DNA of 6,466 nucleotides from NCBI GenBank assembly GCA_903917505.1, contig CAIXAY010000285.1, positions 1-6,466 of the forward strand, written 5' to 3'. The notes under the pieces are model-generated. The model saw only the letters and a list, made by a program, of their open reading frames with translations, was not told where the DNA came from and did not search any database. Both the position numbers and the translations under genes were made by a program. This document shows, piece after piece, positions 5,601 to 6,466 of this stretch (within the stretch, counting starts at the first letter, position 1; each line of letters starts with the position of its first letter). This DNA is from an uncultured beta proteobacterium (lineage in GTDB: Bacteria > Pseudomonadota > Gammaproteobacteria > Burkholderiales > Rhodocyclaceae).

Positions 5601-6466
5601 TGAAAGCCGGTTTGAATTTCACCGCCGCCATAGTCGCGGCGGTATTGGTCGCTCTCGGCTCGTCGATCTTCACGGTCGATCAGCGCCAATACGCGATCGT
5701 TTTCCAGCTGGGCGAAGTGCGCGAAGTGATTGCCGATCCCGGGCTTTACTTCAAGTGGCCGCTGATCCAGAACGTGCGCTACTTCGACAAGCGGATCCTG
5801 ACGCTCGAAGCCGCCGAACCGGAACTCTTCATCACCTCGGAAAAGAAGAACGTGCTGGTCGATTCCTTCGTCAAGTGGCGGATCGTCGACCCGCGCCTTT
5901 TCTATGTTTCGGTCGAAGGCGACGAGATGCGTGCGCGGACCCGCCTGTCGCAGACGGTGAATGCCGGCCTGCGCGAGGAATTTGGCAAGCGCACCATCCA
6001 CGAGGTGGTCTCGGGCGAGCGCGACAAGATCATGGAGCAGATGCGCGAGAAGGCCGACCTCGACGCGCGCACGATCGGCGTGCATATCGTCGACGTCCGC
6101 GTCAAGCGCGTCGATCTGCCGACCGAAGTGTCCGAATCGGTCTACCGGCGCATGGAAGCCGAACGCAAGCGCGTGGCCAACCAGCTGCGCTCGGAAGGTT
6201 TCGCCGAATCGGAGAAGATCCGCGCCGACGCCGACAAGCAGCGCGAGGTGATCGTCGCCGAAGCCTATCGCGACGCCCAGAAGATGAAGGGCGAAGGCGA
6301 TGCCAAGGCGACCGCGACCTACGCCCAGGCCTTCAGCCAGAACCCCGAGTTCTATGCTTTCTATCGCAGCCTCGAGGCCTATCGCAACAGCTTCAAGAGC
6401 AAGTCGGACGTCATTGTCGTCGAGCCCGGTTCGGATTTCTTCAAGTACATGAAGAGCGTCGGACGC
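5600..6466 (+). CDS. hflC: FtsH protease modulator HflC (3'-partial)
   Basis: HflC is the second SPFH subunit of the HflKC cage around FtsH. The frame is open from the ATG at 5600 to the window edge (289 codons, no stop). It has an N-terminal membrane anchor at about residues 7-25 (FTAAIVAAVLVALGSSIFTV). The SPFH domain follows, with VDQRQYAIVFQLGEV (26-40), DPGLYFKWPLIQNV (46-59), TSEKKNVLVDSFVKWRI (79-95) and the signature GVHIVDVRVKRVDLPTEVS (160-178). A charged helix (about 180-235) leads to GEGDAKATATYAQAFSQNPEF (231-251) and the conserved ending SDFFKYMKS. E. coli HflC ends a few residues after the equivalent SDFFRYMK, so only a handful of residues should be missing. The protein lacks the roughly 40-residue Ala/Glu-rich insertion that E. 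coli HflC has just before the GIEVVDVR motif, explaining its shorter length. In related genomes hisZ and purA commonly follow, but they are outside this window. Confidence 0.96.
   Translation, partial: MKAGLNFTAAIVAAVLVALGSSIFTVDQRQYAIVFQLGEVREVIADPGLYFKWPLIQNVRYFDKRILTLEAAEPELFITSEKKNVLVDSFVKWRIVDPRLFYVSVEGDEMRARTRLSQTVNAGLREEFGKRTIHEVVSGERDKIMEQMREKADLDARTIGVHIVDVRVKRVDLPTEVSESVYRRMEAERKRVANQLRSEGFAESEKIRADADKQREVIVAEAYRDAQKMKGEGDAKATATYAQAFSQNPEFYAFYRSLEAYRNSFKSKSDVIVVEPGSDFFKYMKSVGR

Overview
The window is a compact, GC-rich, housekeeping segment with every gene on the + strand: bamB (5'-truncated) - der - hfq - hflX - hflK - hflC (3'-truncated). The order, the short Hfq (79 residues, with a His in place of the third arginine of the E. 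coli rim motif) and the Der, HflX and HflC variants all suggest a betaproteobacterium. Rhodocyclales is my best guess, but that is an inference from general resemblance, not from a search. In E. coli the same genes lie at two separate loci: bamB-der beside hisS, and hfq-hflX-hflK-hflC beside miaA. Here they form one block.

Layout. Positions 1-1050 hold most of bamB, an outer-membrane assembly lipoprotein, without its signal peptide. After a 3-nt gap comes der (1054-2529, TTG start), a double-GTPase 50S assembly factor with a long basic, proline-rich tail. A 251-nt AT-richer gap (2530-2780) carries a clear intrinsic terminator flanked by both an A-tract and a T-tract, followed by the A-rich leader of hfq. 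hfq (2781-3020) encodes the RNA chaperone. A 127-nt very GC-rich gap with two short hairpins leads to hflX (3148-4320), a ribosome-splitting GTPase without the C-terminal domain seen in E. coli. hflK (4341-5600) and hflC (from 5600 to the window edge) follow tightly. They encode the two SPFH/prohibitin-like membrane proteins that surround and modulate the FtsH protease.

Functional logic. bamB-der looks like one translationally coupled unit ended by the terminator. hfq-hflX-hflKC looks like a second unit, with an hfq leader that may allow Hfq autoregulation and a possible internal promoter late in hflX serving hflKC. The themes are envelope assembly (BamB), ribosome assembly and rescue (Der, HflX), RNA regulation (Hfq) and membrane-protein quality control (HflKC).

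I see no mobile element, CRISPR array, tRNA, rRNA or unknown gene cassette, and no evidence of a new multi-gene system. The items worth a second look are small: the NKxE motif in Der, the Der tail, the truncated HflX, the hfq leader, the -10-like element in hflX with an AGA arginine codon, and the hflX start without a Shine-Dalgarno site.
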